A stretch of 64,000 nucleotides of DNA, taken from assembly GCF_004023665.1 (NCBI RefSeq), contig NZ_SAUF01000001.1:124001-188000 (forward strand). Direction: 5' to 3'. This DNA is from Afifella aestuarii (GTDB lineage Bacteria > Pseudomonadota > Alphaproteobacteria > Rhizobiales > Afifellaceae). This document shows positions 35,622-44,884 of this stretch, in pieces (the stretch's first letter is position 1; every line of letters starts with the position of its first letter). The notes beneath the pieces were generated by a model, which ran no database searches, was not told the DNA's origin, and worked only from the letters and a program-made list of their open reading frames with translations. The translations under genes and the position numbers were made by a program.

Positions 35622-36149
35622 ATGTTTTCCAGGACGACCCATTACACGGTGCATCTGCCGCCCGAAAAAGAGGGCGTCGATGGGGCCCTGCGCGCCGTTT
35701 TCATCAAGGACGGGATGAACTGGCCGGCGCTTCTCATCCCGTTTCTGTGGCTTCTCTACCGGCGCATGTGGCTGCCGCTCCTGCTCTACCTCGTGGCAAG
35801 CGGGGCTATCGCGGTACTCGGCTTCCGCTTTGGAGAAGCGGCAGCGCAATGGTGCGGCCTTCTCTTTGCGATCCTCTTCGCGCTCGAAGCCAACAATCTC
35901 CGCCGCTGGTCCCTGTCGCGCCGCGGCTGGCGGGAGGCTGGGGCGGCCTCCGGCCGCTCCGAGGACGAGGCTGCGATCCGCTTCTTCGGCGGGCGGGAAG
36001 ACGAATTCGCCGCGCCGGCGCCGACCACCGCCTCGCGGCCCGTCGTTCCCGAAGTTGCGCCGGCCCGCCCGCGCGGGCGTCCATGGTCGGCCGCCGGCGA
36101 TCGCGACACGCCGGAGGTCATGGGGCTCTTTCCGGAGAGGGGCGGATGA
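35622..36149 (+). CDS. DUF2628 domain membrane protein
   Basis: A 175-residue protein. After a short hydrophilic start ([17 protein letters not shown]) come two to three hydrophobic segments (about residues 30-95: [20 protein letters not shown] and on) typical of DUF2628, then a Pro/Arg-rich cytoplasmic tail. It sits between hisB and hisH, a placement conserved in Rhizobiales, but no role in histidine synthesis is known. ATG 35622 is two bases after the hisB stop; TTG 35616, overlapping that stop, is an alternative. Its stop overlaps the hisH start (ATGA). Confidence 0.78.
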   Translation: MFSRTTHYTVHLPPEKEGVDGALRAVFIKDGMNWPALLIPFLWLLYRRMWLPLLLYLVASGAIAVLGFRFGEAAAQWCGLLFAILFALEANNLRRWSLSRRGWREAGAASGRSEDEAAIRFFGGREDEFAAPAPTTASRPVVPEVAPARPRGRPWSAAGDRDTPEVMGLFPERGG

Positions 36150-36787
36150 GCGTTGCGATTATCGATTACGGTTCGGGCAATCTGCGCTCGGCCGCCAAGG
36201 CGTTTCAGCGGTCTGCGCGCGAAAGCGGCTATGCCGGTGAGGTCGCCGTCACCTCCGACCCGGAGGTCGTGCGGCGCGCCGACCACATCGTTCTGCCGGG
36301 CGTCGGTGCCTTTGCCGATTGCCGCCGCGGGCTCGACGGCGTTCCTGGAATGGTGGCCGCGCTCGAAGAGACCGTCATGAAGGTCGGCCGCCCTTTTCTC
36401 GGCATATGCGTCGGCTGCCAGCTGATGGCGACACGTGGGCTTGAGAAGGAAACAACGGCGGGCTTTGGCTGGATTCCGGGCGACGTCGTCGAGATCAGCC
36501 CGAAAGATCCAGAACTCAAGATCCCGCATATGGGCTGGAACGAGCTCGTCGGGCGCCATCCCCATCCGCTTCTCGCCGGCATCGACGAGGCACTCGACGC
36601 CTATTTCGTCCATTCCTATCACGTCGTCGCGGCCGTTCCCGAACATGTGCTGGCGACGGCCGATTACGGCGGCCCGGTCACGGCGATGATCGGTCGCGAC
36701 AACATCGCCGGCACGCAGTTTCACCCCGAGAAGAGCCAGGCGCTCGGCCTGGCGCTGATCGCCAATTTCCTCCACTGGCGCCCGTGA
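36146..36787 (+). CDS. hisH: Imidazole glycerol phosphate synthase, glutaminase subunit
   Basis: A 213-residue class-I glutamine amidotransferase that supplies ammonia to HisF. The nucleophilic Cys is in [11 protein letters not shown] near residue 88, and the His-Glu pair is in [10 protein letters not shown] near residue 195. The N-terminus [18 protein letters not shown] is standard. The ATG overlaps the stop of the DUF2628 gene by four bases. The partner hisF lies about 3 kb downstream, after hisA and an intervening GGDEF-EAL gene. Confidence 0.95.
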   Translation: MSVAIIDYGSGNLRSAAKAFQRSARESGYAGEVAVTSDPEVVRRADHIVLPGVGAFADCRRGLDGVPGMVAALEETVMKVGRPFLGICVGCQLMATRGLEKETTAGFGWIPGDVVEISPKDPELKIPHMGWNELVGRHPHPLLAGIDEALDAYFVHSYHVVAAVPEHVLATADYGGPVTAMIGRDNIAGTQFHPEKSQALGLALIANFLHWRP

Positions 36788-36794
36788 GGCCGCA

Positions 36795-37529
36795 ATGATC
36801 CTGTTTCCCGCGATCGACCTGAAGAGCGGCGAATGCGTGCGCCTGAAGCGCGGCGAGATGGGCGAGGCGACGACCTACAACGCCGATCCTGCGGCGCAGG
36901 CACGCGCCTTCGCCGATATGGGTTTCACCTGGCTGCACATGGTCGATCTCGACGGGGCCTTCGCCGGCGAAAGCCGCAACGGCGCCGCCGTCGAAGCGGT
37001 GCTGGCGGCCACCGGCGACCATCTCAAGGTGGAGCTCGGCGGCGGCATCCGTTCCATGGCGCAGATCGAGGCCTGGCTCGAAAAGGGCGTCACGCGGGTG
37101 ATTTTGGGCACAGCGGCTCTGCGCAATCCGGATCTGGTGAAGGAGGCAGCAGGGCGACATCCGGGCCGCATCGCCGTCGGCATCGATGCGCGCGACGGAA
37201 AAGTCGCGGTGGAAGGCTGGGCGGAAACCTCCGATATGGAGGCGCAGGACCTCGCCAAGAGCTTCGAAGACGCCGGCGTTGCGGCCATCATCTATACCGA
37301 CATCGACCGCGACGGCGTTCTTGCCGGGATCAATTGGGAGGCGACGATCGCGCTTGCGGAGCATGTCTCGATCCCGGTCATCGCCTCCGGCGGTCTCGCC
37401 TCGATGGCCGATATCGTGCGCCTCACCATGCTCGACGCGGCGAGCCTCGAAGGCGCCATTACCGGCCGGGCACTGTACGATGGCCGCATCGATCCTGACG
37501 CTGCACTTCAACTGCTCAACGCGCTCTGA
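36795..37529 (+). CDS. hisA: Phosphoribosylformimino-5-aminoimidazole carboxamide ribotide isomerase
   Basis: A 244-residue TIM-barrel isomerase for step 4 of histidine synthesis. The catalytic Asp at the start is in [17 protein letters not shown], and the second half repeat carries [13 protein letters not shown] with the other catalytic Asp. The internal two-fold repeat shared with HisF is visible ([10 protein letters not shown] and [10 protein letters not shown]). The ATG is seven bases after hisH, so it is in the same operon. Confidence 0.95.
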   Translation: MILFPAIDLKSGECVRLKRGEMGEATTYNADPAAQARAFADMGFTWLHMVDLDGAFAGESRNGAAVEAVLAATGDHLKVELGGGIRSMAQIEAWLEKGVTRVILGTAALRNPDLVKEAAGRHPGRIAVGIDARDGKVAVEGWAETSDMEAQDLAKSFEDAGVAAIIYTDIDRDGVLAGINWEATIALAEHVSIPVIASGGLASMADIVRLTMLDAASLEGAITGRALYDGRIDPDAALQLLNAL

Positions 37530-37625
37530 GACGTAGCCTTTCATTCACCACGCCACAGCGGGCAATTCGATTAATTACACCCTGCGCGTATGACATTTTC
37601 GCCTGCGCAATGTAAGGTTGCCAGA

Positions 37626-39593
37626 ATGTCGTCCGGTCGTGGTTTCCTGTCTGGTTTCGTGCTCCTGATCCTGCCCGTCGTGGCGGTTGCCGCGGCGATC
37701 TGGGTCGGGTCGGATACGATCGAACGCGGCCTGCAGCTGAACGCCGCCAATATGACGTCAGCCTGGGCAGAGTATATGACCACCAGCATCGCTGATCTGG
37801 AGGAGATCGCGGCTGGGGCAGAACCGTCTCCGGAAACGCTGGCGACCCTCAACAAGATGCGAGAGTCGGCCGAGGTCTTTCGCTTCAAACTGTTCGGGCC
37901 GAACGGCAAGCTCCGCATGATCCTGGACGATCACGAGCTCTCAGCCGCGGACAAGGCATCTTTGGCGCAGCACAATCCCGAAGCCGCGGCGGCGGCTGAG
38001 GGAGGCGCGATACGGATCGAAGTCGCGCATGGCACGCCGCCCGAGCGTCCCGCCTATTATTCGGAAGCTTATGTGCCTCTGCGCGAGGACGGCAAAACCA
38101 TCGCCGTCGCCGAGATCTACGTCGACCAGACGGACGAATTCGAGGCCATTCAGGCGACCGTCGCCCGCAGCGCGATCCTTCTGTCCATCATCATTCTGAT
38201 TGCCTCAGGCGTTCCGGTCTTCGGCTTCGTCCAGCGCTACAACGCCAAGCGCCGGGCCGATGCGCGGGCAGCATACGCGGCTGAGCATGACGGCCTGACG
38301 GGCCTTCTCAATCGCAGCGGTTTCATTGCCCGAAAGCGTGAGCTTCTTGCCAAGCCGAAGCCCGTCGTGGTCGTCTCGCTCGGGATCGATCGCTTCGGCG
38401 CCGTCAACACCGCTTTCGGACCGGAGCGAAGCGATTACATTCTCTTGGAAGCCGCGGAGAGATTGAAAAGCCTGGCCGAGCCCGAAGCGATCGTCGGCCG
38501 CGTCAGCGGTACGGAATTCGCCTTCGCCATGAACGTCAACGATTTGAAGGAGGGCGCGCGCCTTGCCGAGCGCGCCCTGAAACTCATCCGTCGGGGCTTC
38601 GTGGCCGATGGCCATGTCATCAATCTCACGGGGAGCGCAGGGCTCACCCTTGCCGAGAAGGGCGAGCATCCCGGCAGCCCCTTGTCGCGCGCCAATGTCG
38701 CCATGTGCCGTTCACGGGCGAAGGGCGGCGACCGGCTCACGATCTTCGATCGGCGCATGGGCGCGGAACTCGAAGCGGGACGGGATCTGGAAACCGTGCT
38801 GCGGGCCGCCGTGGAGCACGAGCGTTTCGAACTCTATTATCAGCCGATCTTCACGGCAAAAGACCACGCGCTCACCGGGTTCGAAGCGCTGCTGCGCATG
38901 CCGAACGGGGAAGGCGGTTTCGTCTCGCCGGCACGGTTCATCCCGCTTGCCGAGCAACTGGGTGTCATCCACCGCATCGGCCGTCTGGCGCTCAACCGGG
39001 CCTGCGAGGCGGCAAAGACCTGGCCCGACGGATACAAGGTCGCAGTCAATCTTTCGCCGGTGCAGTTCGATGCCCGCAACATCGTGGAGATCGTGCGTCA
39101 GGCCCTCGCCAAGAGCGAACTTCCCCCCGAAAAGCTCGAGCTGGAGATTACCGAAGGCGTTTTGTTGATCGATTCTCTCGACGCCGTGCAGCAACTGAGC
39201 CAGCTCCGCGACCTCGGCGTGAAACTGGCGCTCGACGATTTCGGCACGGGTTTCTCTTCCCTCGCTTATCTCTGGAAGCTTCCGGTCGATAAGGTGAAGA
39301 TCGATCAATCCTTCCTGCGCGCAATGGAGTCGCAAGACGATGGAGCCGCAGCGATCATCCGCTCCATCGTCGTCCTCGGCCATTCGCTCGGGCTGGTCGT
39401 GACGGCGGAGGGCGTGGAGACGTCTGAACAGCTCGATTTTCTCGAAGAGATCGGCTGCGATTTCTTGCAGGGCTACCATCTCGGTCGGCCGGCATCGGCG
39501 GAAGCTGCGGCGAGCCTTGCCCGCAAAGATGCGGAGGAACGCGGCGGCCAAAATGCCGATCGAGCCCGCGAGCACGGCGCCCCGGTTTCCTGA
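37626..39593 (+). CDS. Membrane GGDEF-EAL protein, probable cyclic di-GMP phosphodiesterase
   Basis: A 655-residue protein with a membrane helix near residues 7-27, a periplasmic or linker region rich in Ala/Glu, a second helix near 178-200, then GGDEF (about 215-385) and EAL (about 400-640) domains. The GGDEF motif is degenerate (SGTEF near 293) and no RxxD precedes it, so synthesis is unlikely. The EAL domain is intact: FEALLRM near 419, VNLSPVQF, LEITEG, DDFGTGFSS near 536, VKIDQSF, TAEGVET and FLQGYHLG. It interrupts the histidine genes. Start ATG 37626 (MSSGRGFLSGF) is preferred to 37590. A hairpin after the stop may end the transcript. Confidence 0.88.
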   Translation: MSSGRGFLSGFVLLILPVVAVAAAIWVGSDTIERGLQLNAANMTSAWAEYMTTSIADLEEIAAGAEPSPETLATLNKMRESAEVFRFKLFGPNGKLRMILDDHELSAADKASLAQHNPEAAAAAEGGAIRIEVAHGTPPERPAYYSEAYVPLREDGKTIAVAEIYVDQTDEFEAIQATVARSAILLSIIILIASGVPVFGFVQRYNAKRRADARAAYAAEHDGLTGLLNRSGFIARKRELLAKPKPVVVVSLGIDRFGAVNTAFGPERSDYILLEAAERLKSLAEPEAIVGRVSGTEFAFAMNVNDLKEGARLAERALKLIRRGFVADGHVINLTGSAGLTLAEKGEHPGSPLSRANVAMCRSRAKGGDRLTIFDRRMGAELEAGRDLETVLRAAVEHERFELYYQPIFTAKDHALTGFEALLRMPNGEGGFVSPARFIPLAEQLGVIHRIGRLALNRACEAAKTWPDGYKVAVNLSPVQFDARNIVEIVRQALAKSELPPEKLELEITEGVLLIDSLDAVQQLSQLRDLGVKLALDDFGTGFSSLAYLWKLPVDKVKIDQSFLRAMESQDDGAAAIIRSIVVLGHSLGLVVTAEGVETSEQLDFLEEIGCDFLQGYHLGRPASAEAAASLARKDAEERGGQNADRAREHGAPVS

Positions 39594-39624
39594 CTGTGGT
39601 TTCCTGACAGCGCCACGCATGAGG

Positions 39625-39665
39625 CGACGATGAGCCCCCAAGGGCCCGGATCGTCGTCTTCTTCA
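39625..39665 (+). terminator. Possible terminator after the GGDEF-EAL gene
   Basis: CGACGAT (39625-39631) pairs with ATCGTCG (39650-39656), with an inner GCCC/GGGC stem, followed by TCTTCTTC. It is about 30 bases after the stop codon. The pyrimidine tail is not a pure T run, so strength is uncertain. Confidence 0.45.
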
Positions 39666-39688
39666 AAAAATCCATCCGCGATGGCTTG

Positions 39689-39718
39689 TTGTAACGCACC
39701 TTATGCCGCCGCTATAAG
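39689..39718 (+). promoter_or_regulatory. Probable promoter of hisF-hisE-coaA
   Basis: TTGTAA (39689-39694), 18-base spacer, TATAAG (39713-39718), about 50 bases before the hisF TTG start. It would let hisF-hisE-coaA be expressed apart from hisB-hisA despite the inserted GGDEF-EAL gene. Confidence 0.5.
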
Positions 39719-39768
39719 GGCCGCCGTTGCGCATCCGCGCTGAAGCTGAAGAGCCTTCGGAGCACTCC

Positions 39769-40560
39769 TTGCTCAAAGCCCGTGTCATCCCGTGTCTCGA
39801 CGTCAAGGACGGCCGCGTCGTCAAAGGCGTCAATTTCGTAGATCTCATCGACGCCGGAGATCCGGTGGAAGCCGCCAAGGCTTACGACGCGGCCGGCGCC
39901 GACGAACTTTGCTTCCTCGACATCACCGCCAGCCACGAGGAGCGTGACACGCTCCTCGACGTTGTCGCCAAAACGGCGGAGCAATGCTTCATGCCGGTCA
40001 CCGTGGGCGGCGGCGTGCGGACCGTTGACGATGTCCGCCAGCTTCTCCTTGCGGGCGCCGACAAGGTTTCCGTCAACACCGCCGCCGTCAACGATCCGAG
40101 CTTCGTCGGCCGGGCCGCCGACAAGTTCGGCGATCAATGCATCGTCGTCGCCATCGACGCCAAGACGGTGGCTCCAGGCCGGTGGGAGATATTCACCCAT
40201 GGCGGCCGCAAGCCAACCGGCATCGACGCCATCGAATTTGCCCGCGAAGTCGTGTCTCTGGGCGCAGGCGAGATCCTTCTCACCTCCATGGACCGCGATG
40301 GAACGAAGACGGGCTTCGACCTCGCATTGACGCGGGCGGTCGCCGATGCGGTCCGCGTTCCGGTCATCGCCTCCGGCGGTGTCGGGACGCTCGATCACCT
40401 GGTGGAAGGCATCCGCGACGGCCATGCAACGGCGGTGCTCGCGGCCTCCATCTTCCATTTTGGCACCTATAGCATCGCGGAAGCCAAGGCCCATATGGCG
40501 CGCGCGGGCATTCCCGTGCGCTCGCTTCCGCAGGAGAAAGCCCGGATGGGCCTGTCATGA
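39769..40560 (+). CDS. hisF: Imidazole glycerol phosphate synthase, cyclase subunit
   Basis: A 263-residue TIM-barrel cyclase that, with HisH, makes imidazole glycerol phosphate and AICAR. The two catalytic aspartates are in [16 protein letters not shown] (near residue 11) and VVAIDAKTV (near 130); [11 protein letters not shown] and ITSMDRDG-type [12 protein letters not shown] are also present. The likely start is TTG 39769, giving [12 protein letters not shown] after translation as Met, with CGGAG eight bases upstream; the open frame runs back to 39727 but the extra residues are not family-like. The stop overlaps hisE by four bases. Confidence 0.94.
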   Translation: MLKARVIPCLDVKDGRVVKGVNFVDLIDAGDPVEAAKAYDAAGADELCFLDITASHEERDTLLDVVAKTAEQCFMPVTVGGGVRTVDDVRQLLLAGADKVSVNTAAVNDPSFVGRAADKFGDQCIVVAIDAKTVAPGRWEIFTHGGRKPTGIDAIEFAREVVSLGAGEILLTSMDRDGTKTGFDLALTRAVADAVRVPVIASGGVGTLDHLVEGIRDGHATAVLAASIFHFGTYSIAEAKAHMARAGIPVRSLPQEKARMGLS

Positions 40561-40895
40561 CCGATTTCACGCTGGAAGAGCTCGCCGCCACGATCGGCGC
40601 GCGCGCCGCCTCGGGCGACGATAATTCCTATACTGCAAGGCTTCTCGGCAAAGGCGTCGCAAAATGCGCCCAGAAGCTCGGCGAAGAAGCTGTCGAGGCC
40701 GCGATCGCGGCGGCGGAGCGCGACAACCAGGCGCTCACCAAAGAGGCGGCCGACGTTCTCTATCATCTCCTCGTCCTCCTGCACGCCGCAGGTGTCTCCT
40801 TCGACGAGGTCAAGGCCGAGCTTCAGAGCCGCACCGGGCAAAGCGGTCTCGATGAGAAGCGCTCGCGCGGCCCCAGCGCCGACTGGAAGAGCTGA
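40557..40895 (+). CDS. hisE: Phosphoribosyl-ATP pyrophosphatase
   Basis: A 112-residue all-alpha NTP pyrophosphohydrolase for step 2 of histidine synthesis. The family metal-binding signature is visible in [19 protein letters not shown] and [14 protein letters not shown]. It starts at ATG 40557, overlapping the hisF stop (ATGA), and its own stop shares one base with the coaA start. The partner HisI is not in this window, so hisE and hisI are separate genes here. Confidence 0.94.
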   Translation: MTDFTLEELAATIGARAASGDDNSYTARLLGKGVAKCAQKLGEEAVEAAIAAAERDNQALTKEAADVLYHLLVLLHAAGVSFDEVKAELQSRTGQSGLDEKRSRGPSADWKS

Positions 40896-41848
40896 TGGAT
40901 CAAGTGTCGCCGCGCTCGCTCTCGCCCTATCGGTATTTCAGCGTCGAGGAATGGTCGAAACTGCGCGCCGACACGCCGATGACCTTGTCGGCGGAAGAGG
41001 TCCATGCGCTCAAGTCGATGAACGACCCGATCTCGATCAGCGAGGCGGAGGCGATCTATCTTCCTTTGTCGCGGCTTCTGTCCTTCCACGTGGAAGCCAA
41101 GGACAAGCTTTATGCCGTGCGCTCGAAATTCCTCGGCGCAAAAGAAGGCAAGATGCCGTTCATCATCGGCATCGCCGGCTCCGTGGCCGTCGGCAAATCG
41201 ACCACCGCCCGCATCCTCAAGGAGCTGATGGCACGCTGGCCGGGCCATCCGCGCGTCTCCCTCGTCACGACCGACGGCTTTCTCTATCCGAACGCGGTTC
41301 TGGCAAAGCAGGACATGATGGAGCGCAAGGGATTTCCCGAGAGCTACGACGTCACGACGCTTCTGCGCTTTCTCTCCGACATCAAGGCCGGCAAGCGCGA
41401 GGTCACAGCCCCGGTCTACTCCCACCTCACCTACGATATCGTGCCGGGCGAGACTTTGACCGTCGATCAGCCGGACATTCTGATCCTCGAAGGCCTCAAC
41501 GTCCTGCAGACGCGGGACCTGCCGCGGGACGGAAAGGAAGTCCCCTTCGTCTCCGACTTCTTCAACTTTTCCATCTATATCGACGCGGACGACGACGTCA
41601 TCCGGCGCTGGTATATCGACCGCTTCATGAGCCTCAAGGGAACGCGGTTTACCGATCCGAGATCGTATTTTCACCGCTACGCCAATATCAAAGACGACGA
41701 AGCGCGCCGCGTCGCCGAGGGTCTCTGGGAGCGTATCAACCTCGTCAATCTCGACGAGAACATCCGCCCGACGCGACCGCGGGCCGATCTCATTATCGGC
41801 AAGGCGGGCGACCATTCGGTGAATGAAGTGGCGCTGAGGAAATTGTGA
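40895..41848 (+). CDS. coaA: Type I pantothenate kinase
   Basis: A 317-residue P-loop kinase for the first and regulated step of coenzyme A synthesis. Walker A is [17 protein letters not shown] near residue 90-106; [14 protein letters not shown] carries the catalytic Asp, and ILEGLNVLQ and [10 protein letters not shown] are further family motifs. Start ATG 40895 shares its A with the hisE stop (TGATG). The hisE-coaA linkage is conserved in Rhizobiales, although the pathways differ. coaE, the last CoA enzyme, is also in this window at 54.4 kb. Confidence 0.95.
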   Translation: MDQVSPRSLSPYRYFSVEEWSKLRADTPMTLSAEEVHALKSMNDPISISEAEAIYLPLSRLLSFHVEAKDKLYAVRSKFLGAKEGKMPFIIGIAGSVAVGKSTTARILKELMARWPGHPRVSLVTTDGFLYPNAVLAKQDMMERKGFPESYDVTTLLRFLSDIKAGKREVTAPVYSHLTYDIVPGETLTVDQPDILILEGLNVLQTRDLPRDGKEVPFVSDFFNFSIYIDADDDVIRRWYIDRFMSLKGTRFTDPRSYFHRYANIKDDEARRVAEGLWERINLVNLDENIRPTRPRADLIIGKAGDHSVNEVALRKL

Positions 41849-42588
41849 CAATGCCCGACATCCAGGATTCTGCGGCAGGCCGCGACATTCGCCCGCGCAA
41901 CGCGCGCGATCGGCTGATCGTCGGTCTCGACCTTCCCGACCTTGCGGCTGCCCGTGCCATGGTGGAGACGCTCGGCGATACGGTGACGTTCTACAAGATC
42001 GGCATGGAGCTCGTCTTTGCGGACGGCCTCAGCCTGATCGAGCCGCTTCGAGCGGAGGGAAAGCGCATCTTTCTCGATATGAAGCTGCTCGATATCGACA
42101 ATACCGTCGCGGGAGGCATCGCCAATCTTGCCCGGCTCGGGGCAACGCTCACAACCGTTCATGCCTATCCGAAGGCGATGCGCGCGGCGGCCGCGGCGCG
42201 CGCTGACGCGGATCTCGGGCTTCTTGCCGTCACCGTTCTCACCTCCATGGATGACGCCGATCTCGATGAGGCGGGTTATGCGGAAAGTGCCGCCGAGCTC
42301 GTCCGCAGACGCGCCGCGCAGGCCAGAGCCAGCGGCATCGACGGCATCGTCTGCTCGCCGCTCGAGGCGGAGGCGATGCGCGCGCTTCTCGGTCCCGACA
42401 TGCTGATCGTGACCCCCGGCGTGCGCCCGACATCCGCAACGAGCGACGACCAGAAACGCGTGATGACGCCGGCCGACGCCTTGCGGGCCGGCGCCGATTA
42501 CCTCGTCGTTGCCAGACCGGTGGTCAAGGCCGCCGATCCGAAAGCCTCAGCCCAGGCGATTGTGGACGAAATCGAAGCGAATTGCTGA
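41845..42588 (+). CDS. pyrF: Orotidine 5'-phosphate decarboxylase
   Basis: About 247 residues. A TIM-barrel decarboxylase that makes UMP. Key signature: [16 protein letters not shown] near residue 72, with the Lys-Asp pair of the active site; [10 protein letters not shown] at the N-terminus and [18 protein letters not shown] in the phosphate-binding loop. The frame allows GTG 41845, overlapping the coaA stop (GTGA) with GAGG upstream, or ATG 41851. The gene is coupled to coaA and followed by a DUF1330 gene, the order seen in many Rhizobiales. Confidence 0.94.
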   Translation: MTMPDIQDSAAGRDIRPRNARDRLIVGLDLPDLAAARAMVETLGDTVTFYKIGMELVFADGLSLIEPLRAEGKRIFLDMKLLDIDNTVAGGIANLARLGATLTTVHAYPKAMRAAAAARADADLGLLAVTVLTSMDDADLDEAGYAESAAELVRRRAAQARASGIDGIVCSPLEAEAMRALLGPDMLIVTPGVRPTSATSDDQKRVMTPADALRAGADYLVVARPVVKAADPKASAQAIVDEIEANC

Positions 42589-42599
42589 AGGAGGGAAGA

Positions 42600-42911
42600 A
42601 TGCCGAAGGGCTATTGGATCGCCCGCGTCGATGTGCGCGACCCCGAGCGCTACAAGGATTATGTCGCCGGCGCTGCCCCCGCCTTTGCCCGCTTCAAGGG
42701 CAAGTTTCTCGTCCGCGGCGGCCCCATGCATTCACTGGAAGGAAATTCGCGAGCTCGCAACGTGGTCATCGAATTTGCCTCCGTCGACGATGCGCTCGCC
42801 TGCTACCATTCGCCTGAGTACCAGGCCGCGCGCGAGCACCGGGTGGCGGTGGCGGATGCGGAGCTCGTGATCGTGGAAGGCTATTCGGGGCCGCAGCCTG
42901 GCGCGTCCTGA
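42600..42911 (+). CDS. DUF1330 family small protein
   Basis: A 103-residue protein of the DUF1330 dimeric alpha/beta-barrel family. KGYWIARVDVRDPERYKDYV and KFLVRGGPMHSLEG are the conserved parts, and the segment DALACYHSPEYQAAREHR is the family C-terminal signature. No enzymatic role is established. ATG 42600 follows GAAGGAGGGAAGA, an excellent ribosome site 11 bases after pyrF. moeB follows after four bases, so the three genes are probably in one operon. Confidence 0.85.
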   Translation: MPKGYWIARVDVRDPERYKDYVAGAAPAFARFKGKFLVRGGPMHSLEGNSRARNVVIEFASVDDALACYHSPEYQAAREHRVAVADAELVIVEGYSGPQPGAS

Positions 42912-42915
42912 TCCG

Positions 42916-43698
42916 ATGCCGGAGACGCCCCTCCCCGACGGTGCGCCCCGATCGGCGGAACCGGATCTCAGTGCGGAGGAAATCGCGCGCTACGCCCGCC
43001 ATATCGTCCTGCCCGAGGTCGGAGGCCCCGGTCAGAAACGCTTCAAGCGCACGCGCGTCCTCATCGTCGGAGCCGGGGGGCTCGGCTCACCCGTCGCCCT
43101 TTATCTTGCGGCCGCCGGCATCGGCCGGCTCGGCCTCGTCGATGACGACGTCGTCTCGCTCTCCAATCTGCAGCGGCAGATCATCCATGCGAGCGCCGAT
43201 CTCGGCATGGCAAAGGTGGAGAGCGCGCAAAGAGCGCTTTCCCGGATCAATCCGCATGTCGCCGTCGACACGCACAGGACACGGCTGACGCAGGAGAACG
43301 CGCCCGATCTCGTCGCCGGCTACGACATCGTCGTCGATGGCTCCGACAATTCCGCCACGCGGTTCCTTCTTCCGGACATCTGCGAGGCAGCCCAAAAACC
43401 GCTGGTGACAGGCGCTGTCGGCCGCTTCGACGGCTCGGTGACGACGCTTTTGCCTTTCAAGGACGACAATCCGCGTTATCGCGATCTCTTTCCGAAGCCG
43501 CCGCCTGAGGGGCTCTTACCGAGCTGCGCGGAGGCGGGAATTCTCGGCGCGCTCACCGGTGTCATCGGGTCGATCCAGGCGCTTGAGGTCATGAAAGTCG
43601 CGGCAGGCTTCGGCGAGCCTCTGATCGGGCGGCTTCTCCTCTACGACGCCCTTTCCCAACGCGTCGAGACGATCACCTACAAGCGCCGCAAGCGCTGA
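42916..43698 (+). CDS. moeB: Molybdopterin-synthase adenylyltransferase-type protein (MoeB/ThiF/HesA)
   Basis: A 260-residue E1-like enzyme that adenylates the C-terminal Gly-Gly of a sulfur carrier such as MoaD or ThiS. It has VLIVGAGGLGSPVALYLAAAG near residue 48 (nucleotide-binding loop), VDDDVVSLSNLQRQIIH with the Arg/Asn catalytic pair, DGSDNSATRFLL and PSCAEAGILGALTGVIGS. The four cysteines that bind zinc in E. coli MoeB are missing (for example RYRDLFPKPP in place of a CxxC stretch), as in other alphaproteobacterial members. MoeB versus ThiF cannot be settled by sequence alone. No moaD or thiS lies nearby. Confidence 0.8.
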   Translation: MPETPLPDGAPRSAEPDLSAEEIARYARHIVLPEVGGPGQKRFKRTRVLIVGAGGLGSPVALYLAAAGIGRLGLVDDDVVSLSNLQRQIIHASADLGMAKVESAQRALSRINPHVAVDTHRTRLTQENAPDLVAGYDIVVDGSDNSATRFLLPDICEAAQKPLVTGAVGRFDGSVTTLLPFKDDNPRYRDLFPKPPPEGLLPSCAEAGILGALTGVIGSIQALEVMKVAAGFGEPLIGRLLLYDALSQRVETITYKRRKR

Positions 43699-43734
43699 GC
43701 CTCATTGAGCCGGAGCGGCATCGGCCCGCGAAGA

Positions 43735-44733
43735 TCAGACCGAAAGCGGCAGAACGCGGTCAGGCGGCTTGTGCCCGTCCATCCAGGTGCGGATGTTGAT
43801 GATCACCTTCTCGCCCATCTCGATGCGGCCCTCGATCGTCGCCGAGCCCATATGCGGCAGAAGCACAGCCTTGCCTTCCTGGGCGAGCTTGATGAGCTTC
43901 GGATCAATTGCAGGCTCGCCTTCGAAGACGTCGAGGCCGGCGCCGGCAAGGGAGTTTGTCTCCAGGCATTCGATCAAGGCCGCCTCATCGATGACCTCGC
44001 CGCGCGCGGTGTTCACCAGATAGGCATCCGGGCGCATCAGCTTCAGGCGCCGGCGGGAAAGAAGGTGGAAGGTGGCCGGGGTGTGCGGACAATTGACGGA
44101 GATGATGTCCATGCGTGCCAGCATCTGGTCGAGCGAATCCCAATAGGTCGCTTCCAGCTCTTCCTCGGTCTTCGGATCGACGGGCCGGCGGTTGTGATAG
44201 TGGATCGACAGGCCGAAGGCCTGGGCGCGGCGCGCAACCGCCGTGCCGATCCGCCCCATGCCGACGATGCCGAGCCGTTTTCCCCAGATGCGGTGGCCGA
44301 GCATCCAGGTCGGCGACCAGCCGGGCCATGGCAGGCCTTCCGGCAGGATCTGGGCTCCCTCCGCCAGCCGCCGTGGGACGGCGAGAATGAGCGCCATGGT
44401 CATATCGGCGGTGTCGCCCGTCAAAACGTTCGGCGTGTTGGTGACGGTGATGCCGCGCTCATAGGCGGCCCCGATATCGATGTTGTCGATGCCGTTGCCG
44501 AAATTGGCGATGAGCTTCAAGTTCGGTCCGGATTGGGAAAGCGCTGCGGCGTCCAACCGATCGGTGACCGTCGGCACGAGTACGTCCGCGGTGCGCAACG
44601 CCTCCACCAGCTCCGCCTGCGACAGCGGTCGGTCATCCAGATTGAGGTCAGCGCGAAACAGCTCTCGCATGCGCGTCTCCACCGGATCGGGGAGTTTGCG
44701 CGTTACGATGACGTGCGGTTTCGCCTTGGTCAT
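43735..44733 (-). CDS. D-isomer 2-hydroxyacid dehydrogenase, glyoxylate/hydroxypyruvate reductase-like
   Basis: A 332-residue NAD(P)-dependent dehydrogenase. The cofactor loop is GIVGMGRIGTAVARRAQAFG near residue 155-173, and the catalytic Arg, Glu and His are in NTARGEVIDEAAL, DVFEGEP and LLPHMGSAT. These fit the GyaR/D-glycerate dehydrogenase group that reduces glyoxylate or hydroxypyruvate. Arg-rich residues after the loop (HNRRPVDP) suggest NADPH preference, by inference. The gene is convergent with moeB and divergent from the SH3-domain gene. Monocistronic. Confidence 0.87.
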   Translation of the reverse strand: MTKAKPHVIVTRKLPDPVETRMRELFRADLNLDDRPLSQAELVEALRTADVLVPTVTDRLDAAALSQSGPNLKLIANFGNGIDNIDIGAAYERGITVTNTPNVLTGDTADMTMALILAVPRRLAEGAQILPEGLPWPGWSPTWMLGHRIWGKRLGIVGMGRIGTAVARRAQAFGLSIHYHNRRPVDPKTEEELEATYWDSLDQMLARMDIISVNCPHTPATFHLLSRRRLKLMRPDAYLVNTARGEVIDEAALIECLETNSLAGAGLDVFEGEPAIDPKLIKLAQEGKAVLLPHMGSATIEGRIEMGEKVIINIRTWMDGHKPPDRVLPLSV

Positions 44734-44884
44734 GCACCACCTCTCCTCGGCGGCCCCCGCGGGAGCGACCGGCTGCCTCTAACATCTCTCTAGCAAAGGG
44801 CTGCTCAAAAACAAGGAACGAAGCGGCGCTTGGCCTCGCGGCGGAATGGCGCTAACACCTCCCGGTGTGATTTTCCGACCGCAG

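Noticed and set aside
37590-37625. Upstream ATG for the second GGDEF-EAL protein
   Set aside because: Adds 12 hydrophilic residues before a natural membrane-anchor start at 37626; possible but not favoured.
40792-41826. 344-residue + strand frame overlapping hisE and coaA
   Set aside because: Runs in another frame through two well-supported genes; Arg/Ser-rich shadow.
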